This document shows positions 41,956 through 51,723 of a stretch of 64,000 nt of DNA, piece by piece (position 1 is the first letter of the stretch; each line of letters begins with the position of its first letter). The DNA is from Oscillospiraceae bacterium (GTDB lineage: Bacteria; Bacillota; Clostridia; Oscillospirales; Ruminococcaceae), in assembly GCA_015067175.1 (NCBI GenBank), contig SVMX01000009.1:1-64000 (forward strand), given 5' to 3'. Both the position numbers and the translations under genes were made by a program. The notes below the pieces were generated by a model. The model was not told where the DNA came from and did no database searches. It saw only the letters and a program-made list of their open reading frames with translations.

Positions 41956-42320
41956 TGCGTGACCTCAAAAGAAATCAGGTGAAGATCTCCTATAAAAATC
42001 TTGTTAATAAAAAGGAGATAACCGATGAATACGGTAACGCGACAGGCTCTTATGAGCGCATTTACAGCGATGTCAAAGAGCTTTATATATCCGTTTCCGC
42101 TAATCGGGGCGATGTCGAAGTACAGGGCTTTGGAGCACAGCTTGACTATGACCGCACTCTCATGACATCGGATATGAGCTGCGAGATTAACGAAAACAGC
42201 ATTGTTTACATCGGCAATGAAACTTATACCGTTAAGGCGCGTGCTGTGTCCATCAATCAGATACAGATTGCCATTAAGCGCGAGGAGATCAATGAAGATA
42301 ATACAAGTACCACTGTCTAA
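41955..42320 (+). CDS. Head closure protein (stopper)
   Basis: 121 residues, overlapping the previous stop. Mostly beta: VKISYKNLVNKKEITDEYGNATGSY, then LYISVSANRGDVEVQGFGAQLDYDRTLMTSD. Matches the stopper/head-tail joining position and the beta-barrel pattern of SPP1 gp16-like proteins. Confidence 0.75.
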   Translation: MRDLKRNQVKISYKNLVNKKEITDEYGNATGSYERIYSDVKELYISVSANRGDVEVQGFGAQLDYDRTLMTSDMSCEINENSIVYIGNETYTVKARAVSINQIQIAIKREEINEDNTSTTV

Positions 42321-42807
42321 GTCGGGTATCGAAAAGGCTATTTCTGAGCTGAAAGAGTACCGCTATAAGGTGGCGAGTATGGCTGAAATGCTTGCCGACA
42401 GGCTTTGTGCTGAGGGCGAGCAGATCGCTCTTCTTGAAACGGCTGATATTCGCATGACGGGCGATCTCAGAAAGAGCATTATGCACGACACGCACGGCAA
42501 AGCGGGATTTGTGGCTTGCAAATGCGGCTATGCGGTGTTTGTTGAATTTGGTACCGGTGTAAAAGGACGGGCAAAGCCTCACCCTGATGTGGCTATACTT
42601 GGGTGGAGCTACGATGTGAACAATCACGGCGAGCTTGGCTGGTGGTACCCCACTGACGAAAGCGACACTAATCCAACAAAGCGGCGCGGTAAGGACGGTG
42701 GACTTTATGCATGGACAAAAGGTATGCCATCACGTCCGTTTATGTATAACACTGCTGAACAAATGCGTTCGCTGATAATCCCTATTGCAAAGGAGCTGCT
42801 TAAATGA
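42292..42807 (+). CDS. HK97 gp10-like tail-joining protein
   Basis: 171 residues from ATG 42292 (CGAGGAG upstream). Typical core: DIRMTGDLRKSIMHDTHGKAGFVACKCGYAVFVEFGTGVKG, then GMPSRPFMYNTAEQMRSLI, the gp10/minor tail motif EFGT...PARPF. Overlaps the previous gene by 29 bases. Confidence 0.88.
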   Translation: MKIIQVPLSKSGIEKAISELKEYRYKVASMAEMLADRLCAEGEQIALLETADIRMTGDLRKSIMHDTHGKAGFVACKCGYAVFVEFGTGVKGRAKPHPDVAILGWSYDVNNHGELGWWYPTDESDTNPTKRRGKDGGLYAWTKGMPSRPFMYNTAEQMRSLIIPIAKELLK

Positions 42808-43208
42808 TCGATATTGAAAGCATTGTTTTTAATACTGTCGCAAAGCCGCTTCGCACAAAGCACAAGGATATTTTTATAAGCGGCGAGGCGGTCGATGTGC
42901 CATCTACGTTTCCTGCAGTGACGATCGTTGAGAAAGATAACTCTGCATACGCAAAGACGCAGACTGCTGAGAGCCGCGAAAATCACGCTGCATTGATGTA
43001 TGAGATAGACATATATTCCAACCTTGCGAGCGGTAAAAAGCAGCAAGCAAAGGGTATAGCGGCTGAAATAGACGCGCTTATGGAAAGCATGGGCTTTATC
43101 CGTACATTCGGACAGCCAATAGACAATTTTGCTGACACGTCCATATATCGCTATAAACTGCGGTACAAGGGCATAGTTGGCAAGGACTACACGATCTACA
43201 CAAGTTAG
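42804..43208 (+). CDS. Tail terminator/completion protein
   Basis: 134 residues. STFPAVTIVEKDNSAYAKTQTAESRENHAALMYEIDIYSNLASGKKQQAKGIAAEIDALMESMGF is the common pattern of gpU/gp17-type terminators that cap the tail tube. ATG overlaps the previous stop. Confidence 0.8.
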   Translation: MIDIESIVFNTVAKPLRTKHKDIFISGEAVDVPSTFPAVTIVEKDNSAYAKTQTAESRENHAALMYEIDIYSNLASGKKQQAKGIAAEIDALMESMGFIRTFGQPIDNFADTSIYRYKLRYKGIVGKDYTIYTS

Positions 43209-43218
43209 GAGGTAATTT

Positions 43219-43707
43219 ATGGGTATTGCAATTTCCTCGGCCGGCATTAAGGTGCTGTACGCCGTAGAGACCACAAAGGGCGTAATGCCTACAACCGACG
43301 CAGTAAAGATTCCTGATATCAAGGAGCTGCCCGACTTTAACGTTGAGCCTGAAAAGCTGGAAACAACCACATTCGACAACCTTGATTACAAGACCTTTAT
43401 CAACGGTCTGAAAGATCTCTCGGGCGCTTCTGCCTACAAGGCAAACCTTACAGAGGAGCTGCTTGAAGAGTGGGACAAGCTTGTCACAGCGCACGAAGCA
43501 GGTAAGGAGAACGGTCTCAACACATGGTTCTTTATCGTTATTCCCAAGTGGGAGAACTGCTGCGCGTTCACCGGAGAGCCTGCAAAGATGGGTCTGCCCG
43601 GTGTCGGTGTAAACGCGGTATACGAAACATCGGTATACATAACTCCCACAGGCGAGCCTCGTTGGACAGACTCTATTCCTACAGTAGCAGGAACGAACAC
43701 ACCTTAA
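43219..43707 (+). CDS. Major tail (tube) protein
   Basis: 162 residues with AGGAGG upstream. KVLYAVETTKGVMPTTDAVKIPDIKELPDFNVEPEKLETTTFDNLDYKTFINGLKDLSG is the characteristic tube-protein segment with a small beta-sandwich; codon use is strongly biased, as for abundant proteins. Confidence 0.9.
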   Translation: MGIAISSAGIKVLYAVETTKGVMPTTDAVKIPDIKELPDFNVEPEKLETTTFDNLDYKTFINGLKDLSGASAYKANLTEELLEEWDKLVTAHEAGKENGLNTWFFIVIPKWENCCAFTGEPAKMGLPGVGVNAVYETSVYITPTGEPRWTDSIPTVAGTNTP

Positions 43708-43744
43708 ATCATACTTAATATAAATCACAGGAGGAAAAATCAAT

Positions 43745-44092
43745 ATGAACAAGCAGATCACACTTACTCATGAGGGAAAAACGTATACTCTCGAATTCAC
43801 ACGCGCAACTGCGGGTGATTTTATCAGACAGGGCTTCGGTATAACAGACATTTATGACAAGGCTCCTATCGCAATGATACCCTTTATTCATTGCGCGTTC
43901 AAGAGCAAGCAGTCTCAGATGTCTAAGGCTAAGGTAGAGGAGATATACGACAGCTTTTCTGATAAGCAGAAGCCTAAATTTGTGGCTGCGCTGGTTTCTA
44001 TGTTTACTGATACCTACACTTCCCTTATCGGCGACGAGAAAGGCAGCGACGAGGGAAACGTGACATGGGAGCAGAACTGGGACGGCGAGTAA
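43745..44092 (+). CDS. Tail assembly chaperone (gpG-like)
   Basis: 115 residues. The N-terminal beta part (QITLTHEGKTYTLEFTRATAGDFIRQGFG) and helical C-terminus resemble phage tail chaperones. A heptamer GGGAAAC near its end should let a fraction of ribosomes slip by -1 and produce a fusion of 245 residues with the next frame (joined at 44059), the G/GT arrangement. Confidence 0.85.
   Translation: MNKQITLTHEGKTYTLEFTRATAGDFIRQGFGITDIYDKAPIAMIPFIHCAFKSKQSQMSKAKVEEIYDSFSDKQKPKFVAALVSMFTDTYTSLIGDEKGSDEGNVTWEQNWDGE
44053..44059 (+). promoter_or_regulatory. -1 frameshift slippery heptamer
   Basis: GGGAAAC in frame as G-GGA-AAC (X XXY YYZ) inside the gpG-like gene, 33 bases before its stop. The -1 frame stays open and continues directly into the following ORF. 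Confidence 0.8.
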
Positions 44093-44481
44093 ACGCTCCC
44101 ATAATAGAGCTGTTTGAAAAAGCCTGCCCGTTTTATATGTCGATAGGCATGAGCTATGAAGAATTTTGGGAGGGCAATGTCGCTCTCCCAATTTTTTATC
44201 TTAAAGCACACAGAATGAAAGCCGAGCAGGAGCACGAACAGTTAGATTATGCCGCATGGCTTAATGGCGTATATACGAAACGTGCGTATGAGGTAGTGCT
44301 GGCAAATGCATTTTCCAAGCAAGGTACACCGATGCAGACGTATTACGATAAACCCATGAGCCAACTCAAAAAAGAACATAAGAAGTCTGATGAGGAAAAA
44401 GAACGCGAGGGTGAGCTTCAGCGTATGCAAGCTATCGTGGCTCTTAAAAACTTCGTTAATGCTTTTAAGAAAAAGGGGTGA
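44065..44481 (+). CDS. Tail assembly chaperone, frameshifted (gpT-like) part
   Basis: About 138 residues. The ATG shown is not preceded by a good ribosome site; translation is expected as the extension of gpG after a slip at 44053. The part MSYEEFWEGNVALPIFYLKAHRMKAEQEHEQLDYAAWLNGVYTKRAYEVVLANAFSK recalls gpT-type proteins of Firmicute phages (Gp14-like). It lies directly before the tape measure gene. Confidence 0.82.
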   Translation: MGAELGRRVNAPIIELFEKACPFYMSIGMSYEEFWEGNVALPIFYLKAHRMKAEQEHEQLDYAAWLNGVYTKRAYEVVLANAFSKQGTPMQTYYDKPMSQLKKEHKKSDEEKEREGELQRMQAIVALKNFVNAFKKKG

Positions 44482-44485
44482 TTGA

Positions 44486-45542
44486 ATGGCAGAAGCTACT
44501 ATTGACGAGCTGCGGATAGAGGTTGAAGCAGAATCACAGCAGGCGGCAAGTAACCTTGATAGCCTTATACAGCGACTTGAACGGCTGAAAGCACCTGTTG
44601 CGGAAATTGCAGGAAGCAATGGAATTACAAAAATATCAAAGCAGATAAAGAAGCTCAGTGAAGCAAGCAAGCAGTTGCAAACCATGACAGGCTTTGATAA
44701 TATCACAAAGCTTGCTAACTCCCTCAATACATTGAGCGGGGCGGGCAGCTCCACGGCTGCAAATATCAATCCTATAATTAGGTCGCTGCGAAAGTTTTCG
44801 GAGGTCGTTCCTCAGATAAACGCGCTGCCTAACATCAACATTGCTAAGATAGGAATGCTATCCGAAGCGGTAGCGCCGTTGCAAAGCACGAATATAACAT
44901 CTGTGAATTCTTTTCTTAACGCTCTGAAGAAAATTCCTAAGATAGCTACAGAGCTTCAGAACGTGGATTTGGATAAGTTCACCGATGATATGAACAGACT
45001 TGCGCAGGCAATGTCCCCGCTTGCAGAGCGAATGAACGAGGTCGCGAGGGGCTTTTCTGCAATGCCCGAGCAGCTTCAACGCTACATTACACAGATGGAA
45101 CGTGCAAATACGGGAGTGAGCGGAAACGCAGGCGGCTTGACAGGATTGTCGGGTACATTAGGCGGTCTGAAAACAAGAGCGGTCGCGGCGGTGGCGGTGC
45201 TGAGCAGACTTTACAGCAAGCTTGCTGATTGTACAAATGTTTCTAACCAGTTTGTAGAGAACATAAACCTTTTTACCGTTACAATGGGGGAAAGCGCCGA
45301 TGAAGCATACCGTTTTGCTGAAGCGGTGAACGACGCTATGGGTATTGATACCTCCGATTGGGTGCGGTATCAGGGCTTTTTCCAATCTATCGGAAAGGGC
45401 TTCGGAATTGCGACCGAAAAAGCAGACCTCATGTCGCAAAATCTCACACAGCTTTCTTATGATTTGTCCTCGTTCTATAACACATCGGTGGACGAAGCTT
45501 ATAACAAGGTTGTGTCTGCGATTTCCGGCGAACTTGAACCGT
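44486..45542 (+). CDS. Tape measure protein, exon 1
   Basis: First 352 codons of the tail tape measure. N-terminal coiled coils (EAESQQAASNLDSLIQRLERLKAP), then the TMP core start KLADCTNVSNQFVENINLFTVTMGESADEAYRFAEAVNDAMGIDTSDWVRYQGFFQSIGKGFG and SAISGELEP. The open frame ends six codons after the intron boundary. Joined to exon 2 it gives 1,231 residues and the family motif GELEP-L-RRYGF is restored. Confidence 0.92.
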
Positions 45543-46625
45543 TAAACTTAGCGGCTTGATACAGTGATGTATCTCGAATAACATAGTGAACTGCCAAATG
45601 GCAGGTGTGCGCTTCACGTTTAGTAATCACAGGAAATGGTGATGAAGAAGCGTGCTGACAGGGAAAAACTAAGTCTGAAAAGGAATTGATATGACTGGTG
45701 TTATCTACCAATACAAAATCAACGCGAAATATTATGTAGGGAAAACTTATGGTGCTGAGAGAAAACGCAAATCTAAGCACAAATATGAGGCTTTTACGCT
45801 CAATAAACAAACACCGTTTTCCAGAGCAATACGAAAATATGGCTGGGAATGTGCCGAAAAGGGTTATAGCGTAATTGAAACGATCGAAGCAGACACGGTT
45901 GAGGAGCTTAATGCGCTTCTTGTTGATCGTGAAGAATACTGGATAAAACAACGAAATTCGGTGGTGCCTAACGGCTATAACATCTATTCAAGAGGCACAC
46001 AAATGCCGCCGCATACTTATGACAAAGAGCAGATATATAAGCGCGTTTCGGAAAGCCTAAAGGGCAAATATATGAATTGCGAAGCTACAAGTCGGCCAGT
46101 ATATTGCATAGAGCAGAAGCGTTGGTACCCTTCTATAAGCGAAGCAGAACGACAAAACAACATAGCCAAAAGCAGCGTGGAAAAAGCAGCAAGCGGCAAA
46201 AATGTAACTGCAGGCGGTCTGCACTGGAATTACGACGGAACTGACAAAGTAAGGCAAAACCTACATAAGGCAATCAGCAAACCTGTTTATTGCGTTGAAA
46301 CAGGAGTGCAATACCCATCAATTTATGCAGTCGCAAAGGAACTGTTTGGGGATAAGGCCGGCGTTAAGAAAAGCCTTGTTCAAAATGCTATAAGGCATAA
46401 CCGAAAAACTTGCGGCTTAACTTTCAGATATGTTAATCCTGTGCTTTCGGAAACGGAAGTCTAACGACCATTCCTTGGACGTGAAATTCGTCAACAGAAG
46501 TAGGGGCAGGGCGAAACTCCCTGCTGGGTGAAACCCCCTTAAATCGAAGTGCTATGGGGCTGCTTAGGCAGTCTGTGATATGGTCTACTCCCCTAAAAAA
46601 TATCGGGAAACCGAGGGTATAAAGG
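45543..46625 (+). other. Group I intron in the tape measure gene
   Basis: 1,083 bases. Exon 1 ends in T and the intron ends in G, as group I rules need. Intron bases GCGG (45551-45554) pair with exon CCGT, making the usual U-G wobble at the splice site. Splicing restores the open frame exactly (CCG-TTA-AGA). Conserved-core-like pieces such as GTGAACTGCC and ATGGTGATGAAG lie in the first 150 bases and a GAAACTCCCTGCTGGGTGAAACC segment near the end, but I did not fold the RNA. Confidence 0.85.
45691..46464 (+). CDS. GIY-YIG homing endonuclease in the intron
   Basis: 257 residues. The GIY-YIG domain (TGVIYQYKINAKYYVGKTYGAERKRKSKHKYEAFTL) is followed by EEYWIKQRN and repeats RPVYCIEQKRWYPSISEAERQNNIAKSSVEKAASGK and KPVYCVETGVQYPSIYAVAKEL, which are NUMOD-type DNA-binding modules. 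It should cut intron-less tape measure genes to spread the intron. AAAGGAAT lies before the ATG. Confidence 0.9.
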   Translation: MTGVIYQYKINAKYYVGKTYGAERKRKSKHKYEAFTLNKQTPFSRAIRKYGWECAEKGYSVIETIEADTVEELNALLVDREEYWIKQRNSVVPNGYNIYSRGTQMPPHTYDKEQIYKRVSESLKGKYMNCEATSRPVYCIEQKRWYPSISEAERQNNIAKSSVEKAASGKNVTAGGLHWNYDGTDKVRQNLHKAISKPVYCVETGVQYPSIYAVAKELFGDKAGVKKSLVQNAIRHNRKTCGLTFRYVNPVLSETEV

Positions 46626-49264
46626 TAAGACGTTACGGATTCGCTCTTGACGAAGCTACTCTGAAACAGGTAGCCTACGAAAAGGGCATAACACAAAGCA
46701 TTGAAACAATGACACAGGCGCAGAAAGCACAACTGCGCTATGTGGCGATACTGGAGCAGGCGGGTAATATCGGTGTGCTTGGCGATATGTCGAGGACAAT
46801 CGACACTTCCGCAAACCAGTTAAGAATACTGGAAGCGCGTTTACAGCAGTTTGCGCGAGCTGTGGGTAACATGGTAATGCCTGTTTTATCGCAGTTCCTG
46901 CCGTACATGACCGCGTTTATCCAGCTTCTTACAGAGGGTGCGCAGGCTATCGCGGAATTTCTCGGCTTTGAGCTGCCGAAAATAGACCTTAATACGGCCA
47001 GTGTCACAAACGGTTATGATGATATAGCAGACGCTACAAATGCGGCTACCGAAGCCACAGAAAAGTTCAAGGGCAGCCTTGCGGGCGTAGACCAGCTCAA
47101 TATCATCGGCAGTAAGAACGAAAGCGGCGCGGGCGACGGCGCAGGTTTGAATTATGACCTTAACATCGATCTTCCGTCTTATGACTTCCTCAACGGTGTT
47201 GAGAGCAAGACTAAGGAGATATTTGAGGGAATGAAGAAAACTCTAAGTGAGCTTATTCCTCTGTTTGAGTTGCTTGGTGCTGCTATAGCTGGTGCAGGAA
47301 TAATAGTTCTTGCTGATAAAATATCTGCCAGCGGAGCTGCTTTTGCGCGTCTTAGCAGAATTTTCGGCGGGTTAGGTACTGGTGCCGAAAAATTTGCTGT
47401 CGGTCTTGCGGGTGGCCTTGGTAGCTTTGTTTTGTGGAAAAACGCTTTAAAAAGCGTAACAAAAGGCACAAGCGATTGGAGTTCGGCTTTGGCTACAACG
47501 CTGCCGCTAACGGTGGGAATCGGCGCTGCATTAAGCAAAGCGATGGGTCCTGTAGGTTGGCTGATAACAGGTGTAGGAAGCCTTGCGGGCGCATTGTGGG
47601 GTGTTACTGAGGCACAAAATGAGCTTGACAGACAGCTTGCTGATAGTATTATGTATTCCGACAGAGGCGGTATTGCTATAAACACGCTTGCTGATGGTTT
47701 TTCGGGGTATTTTGATACAATAACAAAGGGCTATGACGATATCATAGCAAACACAAACGCCTTTAAAGATAATCAGCAGAAGATAGAGGACGCGGCTGAC
47801 GAAATCTATAACATCACAGGCAAGTATCAGGCGTTGGGCGATGAGATGACCGCGGAAGATGCGAGCACTATAAGCGAAAACATCAAGATGATAGCTGATA
47901 GTATAACCACTAATCTAGGCACGGCTACTCAGAGTATTATCGAAGGTCTCCAAACTAAATTCAATACACTTGCTGAGTCGTTGGGAAAAGATGTTGACGA
48001 TATGGTCGGCAAGTTCTATTTGCTTGAAGCAATGGGCGGCTCGGCTGTAACGGAATTAAGGCGACAAGCAGATACGATCATTGCTGACATTCTGGGCGGC
48101 AACAATAGCAAAGAAAAGCTGCAGGAGCTTAACGATGTCGTCAAAAAAATGAGCGGGAGCGCATCTACCAAGACCACAGAGACCGTTGGTTTTGAAATGG
48201 CACTGCAAAACTTTGACTATGCAGGTATCGATTTTGGTGATGAAGATGCAGTGAAGCAGGCGTTTGATAGCATTAACGCCCAAGCAGAAGCTGCAAAATC
48301 CTCTATAAACGATGCTTGGGCGGGTCAAGTATTGGAACTTGACAGCCTTAAAACGTTCTATGAGGGTTTAGGCATTGATGCAGAATTCGATGCTAAACTC
48401 GGTGCGGGAGCGTTTGACGAGCTTTTTGCTGATACGCGAAAAACTTTAGATATGGGTTACCAGTCTGAGCTCGATAAAATTGATCTCGGAACAGTGGCAT
48501 TCGCTTCGATGGTGCAGAATGAGCTTGACAGACGTGTGAGCGAAGCGCAAGAAGCAATCAATCCGTTATGGTATGAGGATTTGGCTATTCAGAGTTTTGG
48601 TACTTTTGAGATTGAAGGGCATTCAATAGTGAAAAATCCCAAAGACGAAAGAGTAAAAGAACAATTCTCGGGTATTCAAGAGATGATCGACAATATACTG
48701 GGAGATTTCGATGTTTCTGGCGCTTCGGAAGCGAGCGCTTGGCTGGTGTCTGGGCTGAAAGACGGTTTGTTTGAAAATGCATCGGAGTTTTATACTGCGC
48801 TTGATGACATTTCCGAGCAAGGGTGGAGCGAATTTAAGCGTGTAAATGGAATCGCTTCTCCGTCTAAGGTGTATGCTGAATTTGGAGGATATATTGCTGA
48901 AGGTCTTGCAAACGGCATTAGCGGTAATACCGTTATTGTAATAGCGGCTATAGACGAGCTTTACCGTCAGATGATCGCTGAGGTTGCGGTGCATCAGGCG
49001 CTTATTGCTCAGAAACTCGCAAGTGGTTTCAGTGCAGACAGCAAGTTTGATTACCGTGTAAGCGACAACCAAACTGATGTCAAAGGCGGTGTGTTTGAAG
49101 GCTTGAGCAGCATATTTGAAGCTTTCGGCGGCACGAGCAACGAAGATGACGAAATACCTATCTCTATCACACTGCATTCTACAGTCGAAATAGACGGCGA
49201 TGCAGTAGGCGAAGCAGCTGCACGCTATGATAGCAGGCAGGCTCGCGTGACTAACGGTAAGTAA
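46626..49264 (+). CDS. Tape measure protein, exon 2
   Basis: Continues with RRYGFALDEATLKQVAYEKGI, then a long helical region with glycine-rich membrane-like segments at roughly 47300-47600 (LLGAAIAGAGIIVLADKISASGAAF, VGWLITGVGSLAGALWG), typical of tape measures that enter the host envelope. The C-terminal part (EFGGYIAEGLANGIS) ends with TLHSTVEIDGDAVGEAAARYD. The open frame seen upstream of 46626 (from 46580) belongs to the intron. Confidence 0.92.
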
Positions 49265-49272
49265 TTTTGCTC

Positions 49273-49302
49273 TTGACAAAAATCCCCTCTCAGATGTATA
49301 AT
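49273..49302 (+). promoter_or_regulatory. Sigma-A promoter of the lipoprotein moron
   Basis: TTGACA (49273-49278), 18-bp spacer, TATAAT (49297-49302), starting nine bases after the tape measure stop. It lets the next genes be expressed from the prophage without the late system. Confidence 0.85.
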
Positions 49303-49336
49303 GTGGATAACATTAACATTTAGGAGGGGCATTTTC

Positions 49337-50320
49337 GTGCGTAAATCTATACTTGCAATGGTATTGGCGGCAGTTTTGTGCTTTTCGGGTTGTTCGGGCA
49401 ATTCATCTAGTGGCGGAGAAACATCAATTACACAACATGTGAACAGAGAGGAACTAAAAGTTGGGTTTGAGAAAAAATGTGATACCCTTGTAAACTCGTT
49501 TATGACTTCTTCCCAATCAACAGATTTCGATGTAAAGCTTACTGTGCCGAGAGTGAATTACGAAGATGATGCGTACAGTCTATCTAAAATTTATGTAGTG
49601 TCGGCTACTGGCAACGATGAAGATGAAAGAGCTTTAATCAGTTTCTTGGATATATATTGTGAAGATGAATACCAGTATTTCCAAACGTTGAAGAGGTATA
49701 TAGAGTTTATAAGTGAAAATGCGATTGATATTTCCGGGCGCGAACAATATATTATCAGCGTCAACGCAACGGAGTCAGGGATCGTGGATATAGGCATTAC
49801 TTGCAGTTCTTACGGGGCTAGTATAGTGTATGGTGACAGGAGCATTAAATCGGCGTATTCGAGCAGACTAAAAAACATGGAACTGTTTAAAGACAGCAGT
49901 GAATCTATTGCGATAAGAGGGTTGATAAAGTTTGAAGATTTGCCAAGTGATGTTGTTTCCTATGATATAACTGTCATGTACAATGATAAAGCGATTACGC
50001 ATAAGTGGTATTCGTTGGATAATGATGGCGATAAGGTTTTTGTTACGTACATTGACGATGGCACATATGACAACCTAACCGATGACGAACTGCTATATTA
50101 TGCTTACAGCGCAGTGCATGACAAGCAAAACGAATTAGAATCTTTGAATGAGTTCTGCTTTGCTCACAAATCGGGCGAGCTTGTAGGAAATATTAGTTAT
50201 TTCAACCATTCGTTTGGTAATGTTGCGTACGCTCATTGGAGTGGGCAGTATGAGCATTTGAATTCTGATCCGCTTAACCAAAGTTTGTTAAGTGAATTGA
50301 ATGGAGAAAAAGCTGAATGA
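49337..50320 (+). CDS. Putative lipoprotein moron
   Basis: 327 residues from GTG (AGGAGGGGC upstream). Signal peptide RKSILAMVLAAVLCFSGC with a lipobox FSGC, then an Asn/Ser-rich linker. The mature part has beta strands and acidic helices (KIYVVSATGNDEDERALISFLDIYCEDEYQYFQTLKRYIEFI) and no family I know. Own promoter, place inside the tail operon, and lower GC content mark it as a moron that may change the host surface, e.g. exclude other phages. Confidence 0.75.
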   Translation: MRKSILAMVLAAVLCFSGCSGNSSSGGETSITQHVNREELKVGFEKKCDTLVNSFMTSSQSTDFDVKLTVPRVNYEDDAYSLSKIYVVSATGNDEDERALISFLDIYCEDEYQYFQTLKRYIEFISENAIDISGREQYIISVNATESGIVDIGITCSSYGASIVYGDRSIKSAYSSRLKNMELFKDSSESIAIRGLIKFEDLPSDVVSYDITVMYNDKAITHKWYSLDNDGDKVFVTYIDDGTYDNLTDDELLYYAYSAVHDKQNELESLNEFCFAHKSGELVGNISYFNHSFGNVAYAHWSGQYEHLNSDPLNQSLLSELNGEKAE

Positions 50321-50380
50321 AACAACTAATAATACTGTGGAACAAATCCGCGAGCATAATCTTATGAGAGGGGTATTTTT

Positions 50381-50920
50381 ATGGAGTGGCTTTTTTTTGT
50401 TGTGCCAATACTAATTGTTGGAGCTGTAATTTACGCACACAGGTGGTATGTTAAAAGAAAAGAAAAAGAACGAGATCAAGCATACAAACCCGTTATCTGT
50501 CCTGACGAAAAGTTGGAATATACAAAAAAACAATCAAAGGTAGAGACAAAAAGGCGACTTGTAATAAGTGCAGCTATAGGCACTGTTTTGCTTATAGTTG
50601 TTATAGGGATATTCGTGTGGAATTCTACGTCATGGAAAAGGGATTTTCAAATACAGTATGTTGGATATGAAGATGTGTTGGGTGGAGTGCATAAGTACAA
50701 AATAAAAAATCTAACAAACAACACTTATAGAAATGTACGGGCTGTTTTTAGTATTGAAAATGTGTATGGAAATTTAACTGTTGAAGATTATGTGGGATCA
50801 TTTGAACAAGGCGAAGAGGTTGAGTATAATTTTTACTTTAGAGATGTAAAAGAAGAAGCAAATAAACAGGATATTGAGTTGTTTTTGGCTCATGTTAGCC
50901 TTGAAAAACTATACTGGTGA
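50381..50920 (+). CDS. Two-TM protein with beta domain, moron partner
   Basis: 179 residues. TM1 at about 3-22, a basic linker, TM2 at about 62-83, then an extracellular FxLD-type beta domain (YKIKNLTNNTYRNVRAVFSIENVYGNLTVEDYVGSFEQGEEVEYNFYF). AGAGGGG upstream. Likely shares the 49273 promoter. Surface function suspected. Confidence 0.65.
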   Translation: MEWLFFVVPILIVGAVIYAHRWYVKRKEKERDQAYKPVICPDEKLEYTKKQSKVETKRRLVISAAIGTVLLIVVIGIFVWNSTSWKRDFQIQYVGYEDVLGGVHKYKIKNLTNNTYRNVRAVFSIENVYGNLTVEDYVGSFEQGEEVEYNFYFRDVKEEANKQDIELFLAHVSLEKLYW

Positions 50921-50956
50921 TAGAGCTAGCTCGCAACAATGGGTGCTTTTCCATTA

Positions 50957-50984
50957 CAAAAGCGCCCCGTGGAGAGGAGCGCTT
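50957..50984 (-). terminator. Terminator of the antirepressor transcript
   Basis: AAGCGC (50960) and GCGCTT (50979) enclose a 13-base loop; T-run on the minus strand. It follows the BRO gene by a few bases. Confidence 0.7.
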
Positions 50985-50989
50985 AATAA

Positions 50990-51709
50990 TTATGTGTTTA
51001 ATATAGTCTTAAATCTTTCAACGGCTGTATCGTTATATCTGAATGAATCGATTTCCTTGGAGGAGTGCTGAGCCTTATCGCGGTACCATTCGCCGTATTG
51101 TGAGGTTTTCAGCCCGTATTCATTGGAGAGCTTGCCTATCCTCTGAGCGGAAACACCGAACATCTTTCCGATTTCCGTTGCGGTGTACATTCTTTGCTGT
51201 GAAACGGGAAGCGGTACAATAGTGAAGCCTGTGAGCGCCTCCGCTGCTTTGGAGACCAATATGTTCTTGTACTCGGTAGAAAGCGTGTCAACCTTTGCAA
51301 GCTTTAAGAACTGGTTGGACAACCGCACACGGGCGTTGCTTTCCCTGATTTCAAGGTCTTTGTTGGATTTCGGGCGTGTGCTGTATTCGCCTGTCTTGCG
51401 TATCGTTGGGAGAACTTCGTCAAACACCCAGCTCTCAAACTGCTCTGCCGCAGGGAGCTTGCTGTGTGCTATCAGGCGGTAAATATCTCCCTCGGGGATA
51501 AAAGTCATCTCAATAGTCTTATCTGCCGACTGTGGGTGAGGTACGGTACATTTCATACCATACCTACAATGGCGTTCTATAGCCTTGTGTGGCTGGTCGT
51601 AGCCAAGCGCCTTTGCGACATCAGAGCCGCAAAACAGCACCTTGCCGTTCTCGTCGATTGTTCTGACCTGACCGAAATTCGGATTGTTAAATACCTGTAA
51701 CTTGTTCAT
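50990..51709 (-). CDS. BRO-N antirepressor
   Basis: 239 residues. BRO-N domain at 1-105 (MNKLQVFNNPNFGQVRTIDENGKVLFCGSDVAKALGYDQPHKAIERHCR, then LIAHSKLPAAEQFESWVFDEVLPTIRKTG), and a C-terminal KilA-C/ant-like part (YTATEIGKMFGVSAQRIGKLSNEYGLKTSQYGEWYRDKA). It probably counteracts a repressor or takes over host regulation. AGGAGGTACATTT upstream. Confidence 0.88.
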   Translation of the reverse strand: MNKLQVFNNPNFGQVRTIDENGKVLFCGSDVAKALGYDQPHKAIERHCRYGMKCTVPHPQSADKTIEMTFIPEGDIYRLIAHSKLPAAEQFESWVFDEVLPTIRKTGEYSTRPKSNKDLEIRESNARVRLSNQFLKLAKVDTLSTEYKNILVSKAAEALTGFTIVPLPVSQQRMYTATEIGKMFGVSAQRIGKLSNEYGLKTSQYGEWYRDKAQHSSKEIDSFRYNDTAVERFKTILNT

Positions 51710-51723
51710 AAATGTACCTCCTA

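Noticed and set aside
44065-44481. gpT-like ORF as an independently started gene
   Set aside because: The slippery heptamer with open -1 frame and absence of a Shine-Dalgarno site make frameshift extension more likely.
46580-46625. Apparent N-terminus of a separate 894-residue tape measure gene starting at 46580
   Set aside because: The first 15 codons are intron sequence; splicing from 45542 to 46626 restores the tape measure frame, so this is not an independent start.
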